DNA of 33,796 nt from Secundilactobacillus malefermentans DSM 5705 = KCTC 3548 (GCF_001436395.1 NZ_AZGJ01000020.1:1-33796); one strand, 5' to 3'. Numbered from the stretch's first letter, positions 24,701 to 33,470 are shown. The notes: generated by a model from the letters alone, not told the origin. Made by a program: numbers and translations.

Positions 24701-25306
24701 AATTTGAGTGATGCCTACCAAGGCACAACCATGCAGATGATGACGTACCTGGATGCGGTCAAACGCAACCTCGATACAATTACCGGCGACAAAGATGCCC
24801 AGATTGCGGGGGCATTGTACCTTCATTTGAGTAATCCGAAGCTGGCCTTCAAGGAAATCCTCAAATTAGCGTCTGATGATGATTTTTTGGAAGCGTTACT
24901 CTCAAAAGAAAAGTACAAGGGAATTTTGGTGGACGATTCAGTGCTGATTGATAAGCTGGATTCAAAAATTGGCGTGGATGGTTACGGAAAATCCACAATT
25001 TACCCGTTTGGAAAGAAGAAAACCGATGGTGCGGCGATGGCAAATAGTCGCCTAATCCGCGTGAGCGATTTAACACTTTTACTTCGACATACTGAGAAAC
25101 TGATTAAAAACGCCGCAACGCGTATTTTTGAGGGAGAAACCGACTTAAATCCGGCCAAATGGACGAATCAACGGACTGCGTTACAGTACTCCCCCTTCAA
25201 GTCAATTATGCAATTTGATCCATTATTAACGGAAAATAAGTATCATGAAATCACAAAAATGGCGGATGAGGACGTGTTAGCAGCGCTCAGAAAGGAGTCT
25301 GATTAA
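21746..25306 (+). CDS. addB: ATP-dependent helicase/nuclease subunit B (RexB type)
   Basis: This 1186-residue protein is the second nuclease subunit of the AddAB (RexAB) complex, which processes double-strand DNA ends for recombination. The N-terminus LQLIIGKASCDHRQVLLKD occupies the place of a Walker A motif but lacks the GxGKT residues, so ATP binding is probably lost. The C-terminal RecB-type nuclease has VDYKSSDHDF (976-985) and the QGTTMQMMTYLDA stretch. The cysteines that hold a 4Fe-4S cluster in Bacillus AddB appear to be absent: by position they correspond to Asn811, Leu1146, Ser1149 and Met1155. This fits the RexB form of lactobacilli and streptococci. ATG follows AAAGGGG. addA starts 4 bases after the stop. 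Confidence 0.95.
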   Translation: MTLQLIIGKASCDHRQVLLKDLYETLEKQPSDQFYYIVPNHIKFESEVATLENLARQTGAVDQYAQSQVQVFSFPRLAWYFMKNTPYYQIPRISSAGLNMIVYQSIVDHADDLVLFKGEATRPGFISKLANQLSELKIGRVTDEDLQQVAGQVTGQSADLDAKLHDLTIVYQAFDAAMRDKYIENTDILNALADFLKSADLSQAHFYIDGFSQFSAQEIKLLQQMMGSAASLEVSLVLDQPAIREDGHGQGLFFQSKKTYHQLVGLARAEQVQVMTDKVAKISRICPDLQQVENYWIASSNSQKIAPAVPFESSSSIEIVQANNRYSEVAQIAAEIRRLVATKGYRYSDFLILSRKLDRYQNVLAPIFSAQEIPYFNDNQLAMTNHPFVELITALFEVNRHYYRYKDLMRLLKTELLIPKDQEDHFMPIDEFRRSLALAENWVLKTGYEGRRWLQEDDWQYAKFEPGDGGVETTKNEEIATQINQIRRFVKETLPPFFKKIKAAQTGQEAAKILYQFLEDTGVETQLISWRDTFIDQGDLVSADQPEQTWDALCDMLDEYVEILGDREFDLDEFLALLQAGFEGAAFAQIPSTLDQVILSESGMVQMNNRKVTFMIGSTDDVMPDTTVSNRLLSDQDREKMTLPDDKYLSDTNSTSLKNEPFLNYLAFSSASERLVFTYSLNGDEDEARQMSPYVSRIAKHFNISIQDHAAVPDPKQNEIWHYLGAKRATLRHLVQVSDASRTQEEPLAPAWQYVYQTLTNDDHYRDMTAQLLGGMTYHNVPKSLAPDIVSALYGQTIFTSISKLEEFYTNEYAYFLKYGLKLQERSVFELSPASTGEFFHAAMDYLIKMVRKQKLDLAALDSQQLNEMVDEIVDQILNDPENLQFAILKSSNRMSYISSQLVETIRRMAATLHEQSKRTPMRATQTEVMFGRIGAEQGMKSLSFELPNNRKVEVRGKIDRIDQMAIDGKNYVGIVDYKSSDHDFNLSDAYQGTTMQMMTYLDAVKRNLDTITGDKDAQIAGALYLHLSNPKLAFKEILKLASDDDFLEALLSKEKYKGILVDDSVLIDKLDSKIGVDGYGKSTIYPFGKKKTDGAAMANSRLIRVSDLTLLLRHTEKLIKNAATRIFEGETDLNPAKWTNQRTALQYSPFKSIMQFDPLLTENKYHEITKMADEDVLAALRKESD

Positions 25307-25310
25307 GCAG

Positions 25311-28300
25311 ATGGCAGATATAAATTACACTAAAAGTCAGCAGCAAGTGATTGATACGCGAAAGACTAATTTGCTTGTATCGGCTTCCGCGGGCTCAGGA
25401 AAAACACGAGTCTTGGTCGATCGGGTGATCAAACGCGTGACGGAAGAAGGGGTTGGCATTGATCAGCTCTTAATTGTGACCTTCACGAAGGCCGCTGCCA
25501 AAGAGATGAAGGAGCGAATTCGAAAATCACTCGAAAAAGAAATTAATCATGCTGAAGGTGAAAAGCGCCAACGATTAATGACCCAATTAAGTTTATTGCC
25601 GGTCGCTAATATCAGTACGCTCGATGCTTTTTGTCAGCAATTAATTGAGCATTACTACTATATTATTAATTTAGATCCTGTTTTCAGGCTGTTGGCGGAT
25701 AGAACTGAGGGCATTTTACTGCGGGACCAGGTTTGGCAAGATGTACGTGAAGACTTGTACGGTAATGACGAGGACGGATTATTCCGTCAACTGACCGTTA
25801 ACTTTTCAAATGACAGAAATGATGATGGCCTCACCGAGTTAGTTAATAAGGTTTATTTTTACGCAAATTCGAAGCCGAATCCAACTGAGTGGTTAGCCCA
25901 GTTAGCGCAACCCTACGATATAGGTGGGTCATTAAACGATAGTGATATTTATCAAAAGAAGATCTTACCATTAGTGAGTGACCGCTTAACCGAAGCTATA
26001 AAAGGTTTTAAACATGTTATTGCACTTGGCATCGAAATGGCTTATCCAAAAATTGTTGAGCGTAGTCAGGCGGATATTGAACGACTTGAGTCAGTCAAAA
26101 CGCAATTACCAATCTTAAAGTGGAATGAGTTAATAGAGACACTTTTTGTAGCAAGAAAAGCGGCACCACAAGTCTCAACAAAGGATGAAATGCATGATCA
26201 AAAGAAGGTCGTACAGGAGAGTTGGAAATCAACTTGGCAACCAATTGATGACTTAAAGGCGACCTACTTTGCCTTAAATGAAAGTCGAACGACCGAAGTG
26301 ATGCAGCAAAGTCATCAAATTGTCTCGACGCTTGCCAAAACGGTACAAGCCTTTAGTGAGGCATACCAAACAGAGAAGCTACGGCAACACGTGTTTGATT
26401 TTAGTGACTTAGAGCATTTTGCATTGGAAATATTGCAGTCAGAAACTGATCAGGGACGGGCTGTTCGCGAGCAATTACGCAATCAATACACGGAAATCAT
26501 GGTTGATGAATATCAGGATACGAATGAGCTGCAAGAATCAATTCTGCAGACGATTACGAAGCATGATCCTGGTAATTTATTCATGGTGGGCGATGTGAAG
26601 CAGTCGATTTACCGTTTCCGACTGGCAGATCCGAGCTTATTCCTCAACAAGTTTAAGCGGTTTAAGGAACATGATGAAGAAGGAACCAACATTGAACTTG
26701 CAGAAAACTTTCGCTCTGTCAAAAATGTCGATGACTTCACCAATCTCATTTTTACGCAGTTAATGGATCCGCAACTAGGAGAAATGACCTATACGGGGGC
26801 GTCAAAGCTCGTGTATGGTGCCACCTACTATCCGGCTGATTATCAACCAGGGACGGAGCTTTTAATTTACGAGAGCCAAAAGCAGGAAAAACATCAGGAT
26901 GAGGAATCAACGGATGAAGAACCAGTTGATGACGCTTTTCAAATTGATGGCAAAGCGGAAGGCCAAATTACAATGGTGGGTCAACGAATTCAAGAGCTGA
27001 TAGCAAATAAAACACCAATATTTGACCGAGAGACTGGTAAATTAAGACCTGTTGAGTATCGTGATATTGCGTTACTGACCCCAACGAAGGGGAACAATTT
27101 GGTCATTACTGAACTCTTTTCAAGATTGAATATTCCTGTGCTGGTTAATGATGCCCAAAATTACTTTAAGACGACTGAAGTTCAAATTATGATGGCGTTA
27201 TTAAGTATTATCGATAATCCCTATCAGGACATTCCACTGGTAGCTATTTTACGGTCACCAATTGTTGGGTTGGATGAAAATCAGTTGGCTTATTTGCGCA
27301 TTACCGATAAGACGGGGGACTACTTCCAAGCAGTTTTAAGATTTCATGATACGTACCAATCTGATAATTCGTACGGGGATGTTATTTATCCCAAAATTAA
27401 GCGTTTTTTGGAACAGTTACAGTTGTTTAAGAACGTTGCCAAGCAAAATCAACTGGTTACGCTCATTTGGCGAATTTACCAGGAAACGGGCTTCTTAGAT
27501 TATGTTGCGGCGATGCCAGCGGGAAAACAGCGGCAGGCAAATCTGCATGCCTTATACGAACGGGCAGCCGTGTATGAACAAAGTAACTTTAAAGGCCTCT
27601 TTCAGTTTGTCCAGTTTATTCAGCGGATGCAAAATGAGGACGAAGACCTATCCGAGGCACCAACTCAGGTGAGTGACAACGTGGTTCGGGTGATGACCAT
27701 TCATGGAAGCAAAGGACTCGAATTCCCGGTTGTCTTTTTGATGGACATGAGCCACAAGTTTAATATGCAGGATACGATGGGCGATGCCGTCCTGAATGAT
27801 AAGCTCGGCATTGGCATCACCTACTTTGACGAAAAGCATCGGGCCAAGTTTGATAGTCTCCAAAAAATGGTGGCGAGTGATGCAACGCGCCAGGCCAGCT
27901 TGGCTGAAGAAATGCGAAAGCTATATGTTGCCCTAACGCGAGCAGAGCAGCAGCTTTTCATTGTGGGTGCGGTCGATGATCACGAAAAGACGATTACGTC
28001 TTGGGAAAATGCACAGCAAAGTAATCAGTTGGTGCTAGATATGAATCAACGACTAGCCGCCAAGAATAACTTAACGTGGATTGGCATGTGCCTGATTCGC
28101 CATCCTAAATTTGATCAGGCACTCCGAGTTGCCGAGGGAAACCCTTTATTTACAGACTTAAACGGGGATGAAACAAAATTTTCAATTCGATTCGTCACCC
28201 CAGCAGATCTTCAGCAAATCGGGTCAAAGACTGCTCCCTTAACTGGTGAGGAATGGTTAAAACAGCTAGAGTCACAATCTAAGGAAGCTGATTTAACAGA

Positions 28301-29069
28301 TGTGAACGTGGATGAAATTGATCAAATTATGAATTTCAGCTATCCGGATCAAGTGGCCACCAGAACGACTGCTTATCAGTCAGTCTCAGAAGTTAAGCGC
28401 CTCTTTAATGATCCAGACTCAATGGAAATGGGACAATTCAGTAAAGATTGGGATAAAGCAGGTAGTGCTAACCGTTATGTTTCGAAAGAATTTGGACGAC
28501 CGAAGTTTTTGCAAACGGAAAGAAAACCAGTTCCAACGGAAATTGGTACGGCAACCCACTTGCTGCTTCAAGAAATTGATTTGACCCAACCCATTACGTC
28601 CGCCCGCATTGCCGAATTAATTCAACAATTGGTTAGAGGTGGCGTTATTTCCGAATCTGTTGCTTCACAGATTAACCAACAGAGTATTCTTAACTTCTTT
28701 GAAAACAGTCAGCTAGGGAAGCTCCTTTTGGAAAATCCGGACGAAGTTAAGCGAGAACAGCCATTTTCACTCCTACTTTCAGCTAATAAGCTGTTTAATG
28801 AGATTGTGGATGGGGATGCTAAAGTGCTTATTCACGGGATTATGGATGGCTATGTGACACTGGATGATGAGGTAATCCTGTTTGACTACAAGACCGACTA
28901 TGTATCGATGAAGGATCATGAGGCTAGTTTATTGAAGATTGAAGACCGATATCGTGGGCAAGTTAATTTGTACGGTGAGGCCCTTCGAGACATTTTGAGG
29001 CGCCCCGTTACGCACAAATATTTATACTTATTGTCGAGCGGTGATTTAGTTGAAATAAGGGATGACTAG
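25311..29069 (+). CDS. addA: ATP-dependent helicase/nuclease subunit A (RexA)
   Basis: This 1252-residue protein is the motor subunit of AddAB: a UvrD-type superfamily 1A helicase plus a C-terminal RecB nuclease. Walker A is AGSGKT (27-32), followed by TFTKAAAKEMKERIR; Walker B is MVDEYQDTN with Asp399-Glu400; GDVKQSIYRFR, MTIHGSKGLEFPVVF and LYVALTRAEQQL are the remaining helicase motifs. The nuclease motif is LFDYKTDY with Asp1192 and Lys1194, followed by the YRGQVNLYGEAL stretch. The domain order and length are normal for the family. AAAGGAG lies about 13 bases before the ATG, a longer gap than usual. A UDG-like gene follows almost without space. Confidence 0.97.
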   Translation: MADINYTKSQQQVIDTRKTNLLVSASAGSGKTRVLVDRVIKRVTEEGVGIDQLLIVTFTKAAAKEMKERIRKSLEKEINHAEGEKRQRLMTQLSLLPVANISTLDAFCQQLIEHYYYIINLDPVFRLLADRTEGILLRDQVWQDVREDLYGNDEDGLFRQLTVNFSNDRNDDGLTELVNKVYFYANSKPNPTEWLAQLAQPYDIGGSLNDSDIYQKKILPLVSDRLTEAIKGFKHVIALGIEMAYPKIVERSQADIERLESVKTQLPILKWNELIETLFVARKAAPQVSTKDEMHDQKKVVQESWKSTWQPIDDLKATYFALNESRTTEVMQQSHQIVSTLAKTVQAFSEAYQTEKLRQHVFDFSDLEHFALEILQSETDQGRAVREQLRNQYTEIMVDEYQDTNELQESILQTITKHDPGNLFMVGDVKQSIYRFRLADPSLFLNKFKRFKEHDEEGTNIELAENFRSVKNVDDFTNLIFTQLMDPQLGEMTYTGASKLVYGATYYPADYQPGTELLIYESQKQEKHQDEESTDEEPVDDAFQIDGKAEGQITMVGQRIQELIANKTPIFDRETGKLRPVEYRDIALLTPTKGNNLVITELFSRLNIPVLVNDAQNYFKTTEVQIMMALLSIIDNPYQDIPLVAILRSPIVGLDENQLAYLRITDKTGDYFQAVLRFHDTYQSDNSYGDVIYPKIKRFLEQLQLFKNVAKQNQLVTLIWRIYQETGFLDYVAAMPAGKQRQANLHALYERAAVYEQSNFKGLFQFVQFIQRMQNEDEDLSEAPTQVSDNVVRVMTIHGSKGLEFPVVFLMDMSHKFNMQDTMGDAVLNDKLGIGITYFDEKHRAKFDSLQKMVASDATRQASLAEEMRKLYVALTRAEQQLFIVGAVDDHEKTITSWENAQQSNQLVLDMNQRLAAKNNLTWIGMCLIRHPKFDQALRVAEGNPLFTDLNGDETKFSIRFVTPADLQQIGSKTAPLTGEEWLKQLESQSKEADLTDVNVDEIDQIMNFSYPDQVATRTTAYQSVSEVKRLFNDPDSMEMGQFSKDWDKAGSANRYVSKEFGRPKFLQTERKPVPTEIGTATHLLLQEIDLTQPITSARIAELIQQLVRGGVISESVASQINQQSILNFFENSQLGKLLLENPDEVKREQPFSLLLSANKLFNEIVDGDAKVLIHGIMDGYVTLDDEVILFDYKTDYVSMKDHEASLLKIEDRYRGQVNLYGEALRDILRRPVTHKYLYLLSSGDLVEIRDD

Positions 29070-29070
29070 C

Positions 29071-29715
29071 ATGATGCAGCTTAGTGATTTAAATAGCCAG
29101 TACGATAAAATGCAGTTGATGTATGGGGATGAAAACTTTCACTCTGTGTATGGTGGTGGTGCTACGCAGCAGCCCAAAACAATGTTCGTTTTTATGAATC
29201 CAACTGGCAGAAATGTGTCAACGGCCTTGGATTGGCAAGGACGGCGGGCACCATGGATTGGAACAAAACCCATTTGGCGACTATTTCATGACCTCGATTT
29301 AGTGGACGATACCGTTTGGCACGAAATTGATAGCAAACGGGGGAAAGATTGGACTCCAGAATTTGCTGAAGAAGTCTATCAGGACGTGAGCAAGCACGAT
29401 TACTTCTTAACTAATTTAGCAAAATGTACGTTTGCGGGAACGGCCCCAGTTTCTAATAAAATTTATCGTCAATATTTGGCCTATTTATTAAAGGAAATTG
29501 AGATAACGCAACCTAAGAAGATTGTTGCATTTGGTAATCAGGTGAGCTCAATTTTGCTGGGCCAAGCGCTCAGTGTTTCGACTACTAGACAAAAGAAGTT
29601 TGATTTATTGGTGGCGAATCACTACTATCCTGTATACCCAACCTATTATCCGGTTGGTAACGGAACCCGCAACTTAGGCAAAGCAGTTGAAGATCTCATG
29701 GAAATATTAAACTAA
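29071..29715 (+). CDS. Uracil-DNA glycosylase superfamily protein
   Basis: This protein, 214 residues from the ATG chosen here, has the layout of the uracil-DNA glycosylase superfamily: FVFMNPTGRN (40-49) at the place of the first active-site motif, TNLAKCTFAG (114-123), IVAFGNQVSSILLG (151-164) and YYPVGNGTRN (192-201) where the second motif normally begins HPS. These motifs differ from the classic UNG and family 4 enzymes, and no four-cysteine iron-sulfur set is seen, so activity on uracil is not certain. Three ATG codons (29062, 29071, 29074) are possible; 29071 is best spaced from AAGGG. At 29062 it would overlap addA by 8 bases. Position in the addBA operon supports a role in DNA repair. 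Confidence 0.75.
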   Translation: MMQLSDLNSQYDKMQLMYGDENFHSVYGGGATQQPKTMFVFMNPTGRNVSTALDWQGRRAPWIGTKPIWRLFHDLDLVDDTVWHEIDSKRGKDWTPEFAEEVYQDVSKHDYFLTNLAKCTFAGTAPVSNKIYRQYLAYLLKEIEITQPKKIVAFGNQVSSILLGQALSVSTTRQKKFDLLVANHYYPVYPTYYPVGNGTRNLGKAVEDLMEILN

Positions 29716-29754
29716 AAAAGGTCTAAATCAGATTTTCTGATTTAGACCTTTTTT
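29716..29754. terminator. Strong bidirectional terminator after the addBA operon
   Basis: GGTCTAAATCAGA (29720-29732) pairs perfectly with TCTGATTTAGACC (29736-29748), with A-run before and T-run after. It serves the DNA repair operon and the convergent acetyltransferase gene. Confidence 0.92.
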
Positions 29755-29758
29755 GCTG

Positions 29759-30283
29759 TTAATTGATCAGGAGTTGGTAGGCGAATCGTTTGGGATCATC
29801 TTCCGCCATATACACGATTCCTCGTTTGGTAAAGCCGTTAGAAGTAATAACGTGTTGCATTCCCTTATTATCAGGGTGGGTATCGATCCGGACATCCGTA
29901 TAACCCAAAACACCCGAAATCGTGATGAGACCACTAATCAGTTTTCCAGATAAATGTTGTCCACGAAAGTTGCCGGACAACGCAATTCGGTGGATTGCCG
30001 TATAGTTTGCCTCTGGCCCATTCGCCCACTGACCGTCCTCAATTTCCAAGTAGTGGGGATCAATTCCCTGATGAAGGGCAGCCGTTCCAGCAACTTCGCC
30101 ATCAATAACGAGGACGTATGAAATGCCATTTTGAATATCAGTTTCCAAGTCGGCGGACAGCGGATAATTTCCCTGCCACTGATTAATTTTCTGTTCCTTT
30201 AGATATGCCTTTGCATCGGCAATAATTGCACTAATCTTTGGTAAATCAGCTTGTGTTGCTTGACGTAAGTAGGTTGCTGACAT
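29759..30283 (-). CDS. GNAT family N-acetyltransferase
   Basis: This 174-residue protein is a GCN5-related acetyltransferase. The N-terminus YLRQATQADLPKISAIIADA is a typical beta1-alpha1 of the fold. The central part has IHRIALSGNFRGQHLSGKLI, with the acetyl-CoA pyrophosphate loop in RGQHLSGKL, then YTDVRIDTHPDNKGMQHVIT and GFTKRGIVYM. The HPDN stretch is common in a group of small-molecule acetyltransferases of Firmicutes with no known substrate. I chose the ATG at 30283 because GGAG lies 8 to 9 bases upstream; the longer ORF would add 33 residues over the promoter region. The gene is divergent from sfsA and has its own promoter. Confidence 0.88.
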   Translation of the reverse strand: MSATYLRQATQADLPKISAIIADAKAYLKEQKINQWQGNYPLSADLETDIQNGISYVLVIDGEVAGTAALHQGIDPHYLEIEDGQWANGPEANYTAIHRIALSGNFRGQHLSGKLISGLITISGVLGYTDVRIDTHPDNKGMQHVITSNGFTKRGIVYMAEDDPKRFAYQLLIN

Positions 30284-30316
30284 GATGGTCACTCCTGTTT
30301 TTGTAGAATTGTTTCT

Positions 30317-30345
30317 ATAATAGGGTAAACTAGAGCTAAATACAA
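30317..30345 (-). promoter_or_regulatory. Promoter of the acetyltransferase gene, overlapping the sfsA promoter
   Basis: On the minus strand, TTGTAT (30340-30345) and TATTAT (30317-30322) have a 17-base spacer. The plus strand carries TATAAT at 30316-30321, which may serve sfsA, though no good -35 box goes with it. The two promoters share the same few bases. Confidence 0.55.
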
Positions 30346-30361
30346 TATGGGAGCGGTTGAC

Positions 30362-31078
30362 ATGAAATACGATAACTACCAAATCGGGACATTTGTTAAA
30401 AAAGATAATCGGTTTACGGCAACTTGCCGCCTAAATGATGAACTCATCAAGGTGCACATTAAGAACACGGGCCGAAATAAGGAACTTCTAATTAGTGGTG
30501 TTCAGATTTCCTTGGTCCATAGTGATGCGCCCAAACGTGTGACTCATTGGGACCTGGTGGCGGTGAATAAGCACGGACACTGGATTAATATTGATAGTCA
30601 AGCGCCTAATTTGGTAACTGCTGAGGGGGTTAATCTTTCTCTGATTCACTTGCCGGGCATTCAGCAGGTGGCGGATTTTCATCCTGAGGTAAAATATTTC
30701 GATTCCCGGATTGATTTCAAAGGTGAATCAGCCGATGGAAAGCCATTCTTTGTTGAGGTAAAGGGTGTTACTTTGGAAGGAAATGGCTTGGCTGCCTTCC
30801 CAGACGCGCCCACCACAAGAGCGGTCAAGCATGTTCATACGTTAATACATGCATTAACGGAAGGCTACGGGGCCTACCTCTGTCTCATTGTGCAAATGGA
30901 TTACGTCTCCACTATGACGATTTATCGTGAGCGCGCGCCAAAATTATATGCAGCTATTCAGGATGCGATGAAGGCAGGCGTTCAGGTGGTCGCTTACCGT
31001 TGCCACGTGACGCCAGATGAAATAAAGGTTGAGGACCAGATTACATTTGATTTAACTCAAAAATTTACGGAAGAATAA
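30362..31078 (+). CDS. sfsA: SfsA family DNA/RNA nuclease
   Basis: This 238-residue protein matches SfsA, first described as sugar fermentation stimulation protein and now described as a DNA-binding protein with nuclease activity. Two domains are visible: an OB-like N-terminus with FTATCRLNDELIKVHIKNTG, then RNKELL, and a C-terminal endonuclease-like fold with DSRIDFKG, PFFVEVKGVTLE and FPDAPTTRAVKHVHTLIHAL. The EVK set is consistent with a PD-(D/E)xK active site. The usual NPGR motif appears here as NTGR. ATG at 30362 follows GGGAG; the longer ORF would begin at ATG 30347, which overlaps the binding site. Its cellular role is not settled. Confidence 0.9.
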   Translation: MKYDNYQIGTFVKKDNRFTATCRLNDELIKVHIKNTGRNKELLISGVQISLVHSDAPKRVTHWDLVAVNKHGHWINIDSQAPNLVTAEGVNLSLIHLPGIQQVADFHPEVKYFDSRIDFKGESADGKPFFVEVKGVTLEGNGLAAFPDAPTTRAVKHVHTLIHALTEGYGAYLCLIVQMDYVSTMTIYRERAPKLYAAIQDAMKAGVQVVAYRCHVTPDEIKVEDQITFDLTQKFTEE

Positions 31079-31120
31079 AAAGATGAGTCGCGACTTAATC
31101 AGCCGTGACTCATCTTTTTT
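31078..31120. terminator. Bidirectional terminator between sfsA and the thiolase gene
   Basis: GATGAGTCGCG (31082-31092) pairs with CGTGACTCATC (31104-31114) with one mismatch, with A-run before and T-run after. The thiolase stop codon is at the right-hand edge. Confidence 0.85.
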
Positions 31121-32282
31121 ATCTAGAAATTGCCATCGCAATTCCCATTCCACCACCGATGCAAAGGGACGCAACACCGGTTTGCAAATTGTCATTGATT
31201 AGATTATGAATGAGCGTGGTTAAAATTCGGGCACCTGAATCGCCAAGCGGATGGCCAAGCGCAATGGCACCTCCGTTGACGTTCACTTTTGCGGCGTCCA
31301 ATTTCAAATCACGAATGACGGCCGCACTCTGGGAGGCGAAGGCTTCGTTAATTTCCACACGATTAAAGTCCGCTACCGGATGATTCATTTTTTGGGCTAA
31401 TTTCGTAATGGCGTAGTAGGGGGCATAACCCATAATGTCGGGGTTGATACCCACTTCTGCATAGCCCGTTATTTTGGCAAGGTAGGGGAGTCCTAATTCA
31501 GTGGCACGGGACTCCTTCATCAAAATGAGGGCACTCGCGCCATCATTTAACCCCGCCGCATTCCCAGCAGTGACGGTACCATTTTCCTTGAAGACGGGCT
31601 TTAAGTTAGCTAAAGCTTCCATTGAGGTGTTATCGCGGATGGCCTCATCGTCGTGTACGAAGGAATCACCCACTTTAACAGGGACAATTTCTGCTTTAAA
31701 GTTGCCGCTATCTCGAGCAGCCACCGCTTTTTGATGGGACTGAAGGGAGAAGGCATCCTGAGTTTCCCGCGAGACGTGGAATTGGTCTGCAACATTTTCA
31801 GCAGTGATTCCCATTGGCTTTTTAGAAAATGCATCTTCCAAACCATCATGTTCCGCACTATCATAGAAGGGAACTTGCCCAAACTTATGCCCAAATCGCA
31901 CGTGCGGGGCGATGAATGGGGCGTTAGACATGCTTTCTGTACCGCCAACCAAGACGACGTCGGCATCACCCATCATAATGGCCGCCTGACCCAATCGCAC
32001 AGCTTTTAGACCGGAACCACAGACCTGGTTGATGGTCATGGCGGTGCTGGTATCTGGAATATTAACAGCTCGTTCAATTTGACGGGCAACGTTTTGACCA
32101 GAACCGGCCTGCAACACGTTACCAAAAATAACTTGTTCAATTTGTGTTGGCGAAATAGCTGCGCGTTTGATGGCTTCATCTGCCACAACGCTACCAAGCT
32201 GGACGGCATTTAATCCAGAGAGAACACCTCCCAGCTTACCAATTGGTGTTCGGACGGCACTAAGAATTACGACTGACTCCAT
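31119..32282 (-). CDS. Acetyl-CoA C-acetyltransferase (thiolase)
   Basis: This 387-residue enzyme condenses two acetyl-CoA molecules to acetoacetyl-CoA, or runs the reverse. It has the thiolase catalytic residues: the nucleophile Cys88 in [12 protein letters not shown], His344 in [16 protein letters not shown] and Cys374 in [10 protein letters not shown], with NEAF near residue 312. In lactobacilli such an enzyme normally supplies the mevalonate pathway for isoprenoids, since these bacteria lack beta-oxidation; that role is inferred, as no HMG-CoA synthase or reductase gene is in the window. The ATG is preceded by GAGAGGGG. The gene is alone, with its own terminator. Confidence 0.95.
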   Translation of the reverse strand: MESVVILSAVRTPIGKLGGVLSGLNAVQLGSVVADEAIKRAAISPTQIEQVIFGNVLQAGSGQNVARQIERAVNIPDTSTAMTINQVCGSGLKAVRLGQAAIMMGDADVVLVGGTESMSNAPFIAPHVRFGHKFGQVPFYDSAEHDGLEDAFSKKPMGITAENVADQFHVSRETQDAFSLQSHQKAVAARDSGNFKAEIVPVKVGDSFVHDDEAIRDNTSMEALANLKPVFKENGTVTAGNAAGLNDGASALILMKESRATELGLPYLAKITGYAEVGINPDIMGYAPYYAITKLAQKMNHPVADFNRVEINEAFASQSAAVIRDLKLDAAKVNVNGGAIALGHPLGDSGARILTTLIHNLINDNLQTGVASLCIGGGMGIAMAISR

Positions 32283-32390
32283 GAGTTGACCCCTCTCTAC
32301 TTATTCAAGTGATAAGCATACAAAATCGTGGCAAAATTGTCTCTTATTGTGTCTCAATCTTTAGTGATTATTATAGAAATAAAACGTAAT

Positions 32391-32419
32391 TTGAAAAAGA
32401 GACTGTTTTTTTCTATAAT
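32391..32419 (+). promoter_or_regulatory. Strong sigma-A promoter of the 335-residue protein gene
   Basis: TTGAAA (32391-32396) and a consensus TATAAT (32414-32419) are exactly 17 bases apart. It lies 37 bases before the start codon. Confidence 0.8.
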
Positions 32420-32456
32420 GGGGGCAGTACTTTCAAATCGGATTGGAGATTAATAC

Positions 32457-33464
32457 ATGAACCAGAAGGAAATCATCGATAAGTTTCAGAAGAGTAGCAT
32501 GTATCAAAAACTTTCTGACAATCAGCAGAAATTTACTGAGAGAGTGCTAACTTCTTTCTTGGCTGCCAATGAGCATGCCCTATCGAAATGGACCCCTAAC
32601 GATGTTACTGAAATTCTGACGGGTGAGTTCGCTACAAATCTAAATGAACCTCATAACTTTTACGTTGCTGTTACACCGATCCTAAGCAGTTTCTTCAAAT
32701 TTGCGGAGACAGAATCTACTATTACTGATGGTAAGGCGTTCATCGAAGCGGCAAAAGGCGCTCGTGATGAAATGCTTAACCTTAGTTCAACTAATAGTAA
32801 GAAACCGGCAAAAACCAGCAAGAAGGCTGAAAAGCCGGATACGACTAAAGTAGTGGCGGAGGATATTGATGTCAATCCCGCCCAAGTTGGTGATGAAGTT
32901 GATAATTGGCTGGATGAGATACATAAAGTCCCAGTCGTCAGCAATTTAACGGCTGCCGATTTACATTACTTCGATGTCATTGTTGATTCAGTCTCTGAAC
33001 TGATGATTCTGGGGATGAAGCGCGAACCTGATACCTGGGATACAGGGTTACTAGCTGAAGTTATGTTCAGACGTTTTGTTCCTATATTGGAAGAAGACGA
33101 AAAGACAAGTGCCCTTTTTGAAATAGTACCCTTTGGCCTTAGTGAGTTGATTAAGCATTTGGCCAGAACGAATGCTTTAACGAATGATCAAGAATTACTG
33201 GCATGGGTTAGAGAGCATCATGATGGATTAACGAGCCTTTACGATAAGAAGTTCGATAATTTCTATACGAATTTGACGCAAGCGATGAAACAGGCTGGCG
33301 TTGATACCACCAATCGTGACCAAGTTAATGCGTTCACGCAATATTATCTTTCTCAAAATGGTGAAGAAGGAAAACAACTTTACGCCGGAAAGACCAAAAA
33401 AAGTAAAGCAGGGCAGCAACTTGCCTTTAGAAAAAAAGGAAGACGGAAGAAGAAACGCCATTAA
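32457..33464 (+). CDS. Unknown protein with internal duplication and very basic C-terminus
   Basis: I do not recognise this 335-residue soluble protein. Two segments look like divergent copies of one helical domain: about 26-107 and about 172-261. Shared features are W[TD] near 45 and 194, then an E and F in the next helix, F..V.P..LS...K at 69-81 and 221-233, and a final helix ending in L. They are joined by a Lys/Ala/Thr-rich linker (about 111-133). The C-terminal 25 residues contain about a dozen Lys or Arg and end RRKKKRH, which suggests nucleic acid or ribosome binding. There is no signal peptide or membrane segment. A strong promoter and terminator frame the gene, which stands directly before an rRNA operon. 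Confidence 0.75.
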   Translation: MNQKEIIDKFQKSSMYQKLSDNQQKFTERVLTSFLAANEHALSKWTPNDVTEILTGEFATNLNEPHNFYVAVTPILSSFFKFAETESTITDGKAFIEAAKGARDEMLNLSSTNSKKPAKTSKKAEKPDTTKVVAEDIDVNPAQVGDEVDNWLDEIHKVPVVSNLTAADLHYFDVIVDSVSELMILGMKREPDTWDTGLLAEVMFRRFVPILEEDEKTSALFEIVPFGLSELIKHLARTNALTNDQELLAWVREHHDGLTSLYDKKFDNFYTNLTQAMKQAGVDTTNRDQVNAFTQYYLSQNGEEGKQLYAGKTKKSKAGQQLAFRKKGRRKKKRH

Positions 33465-33470
33465 AATAGG

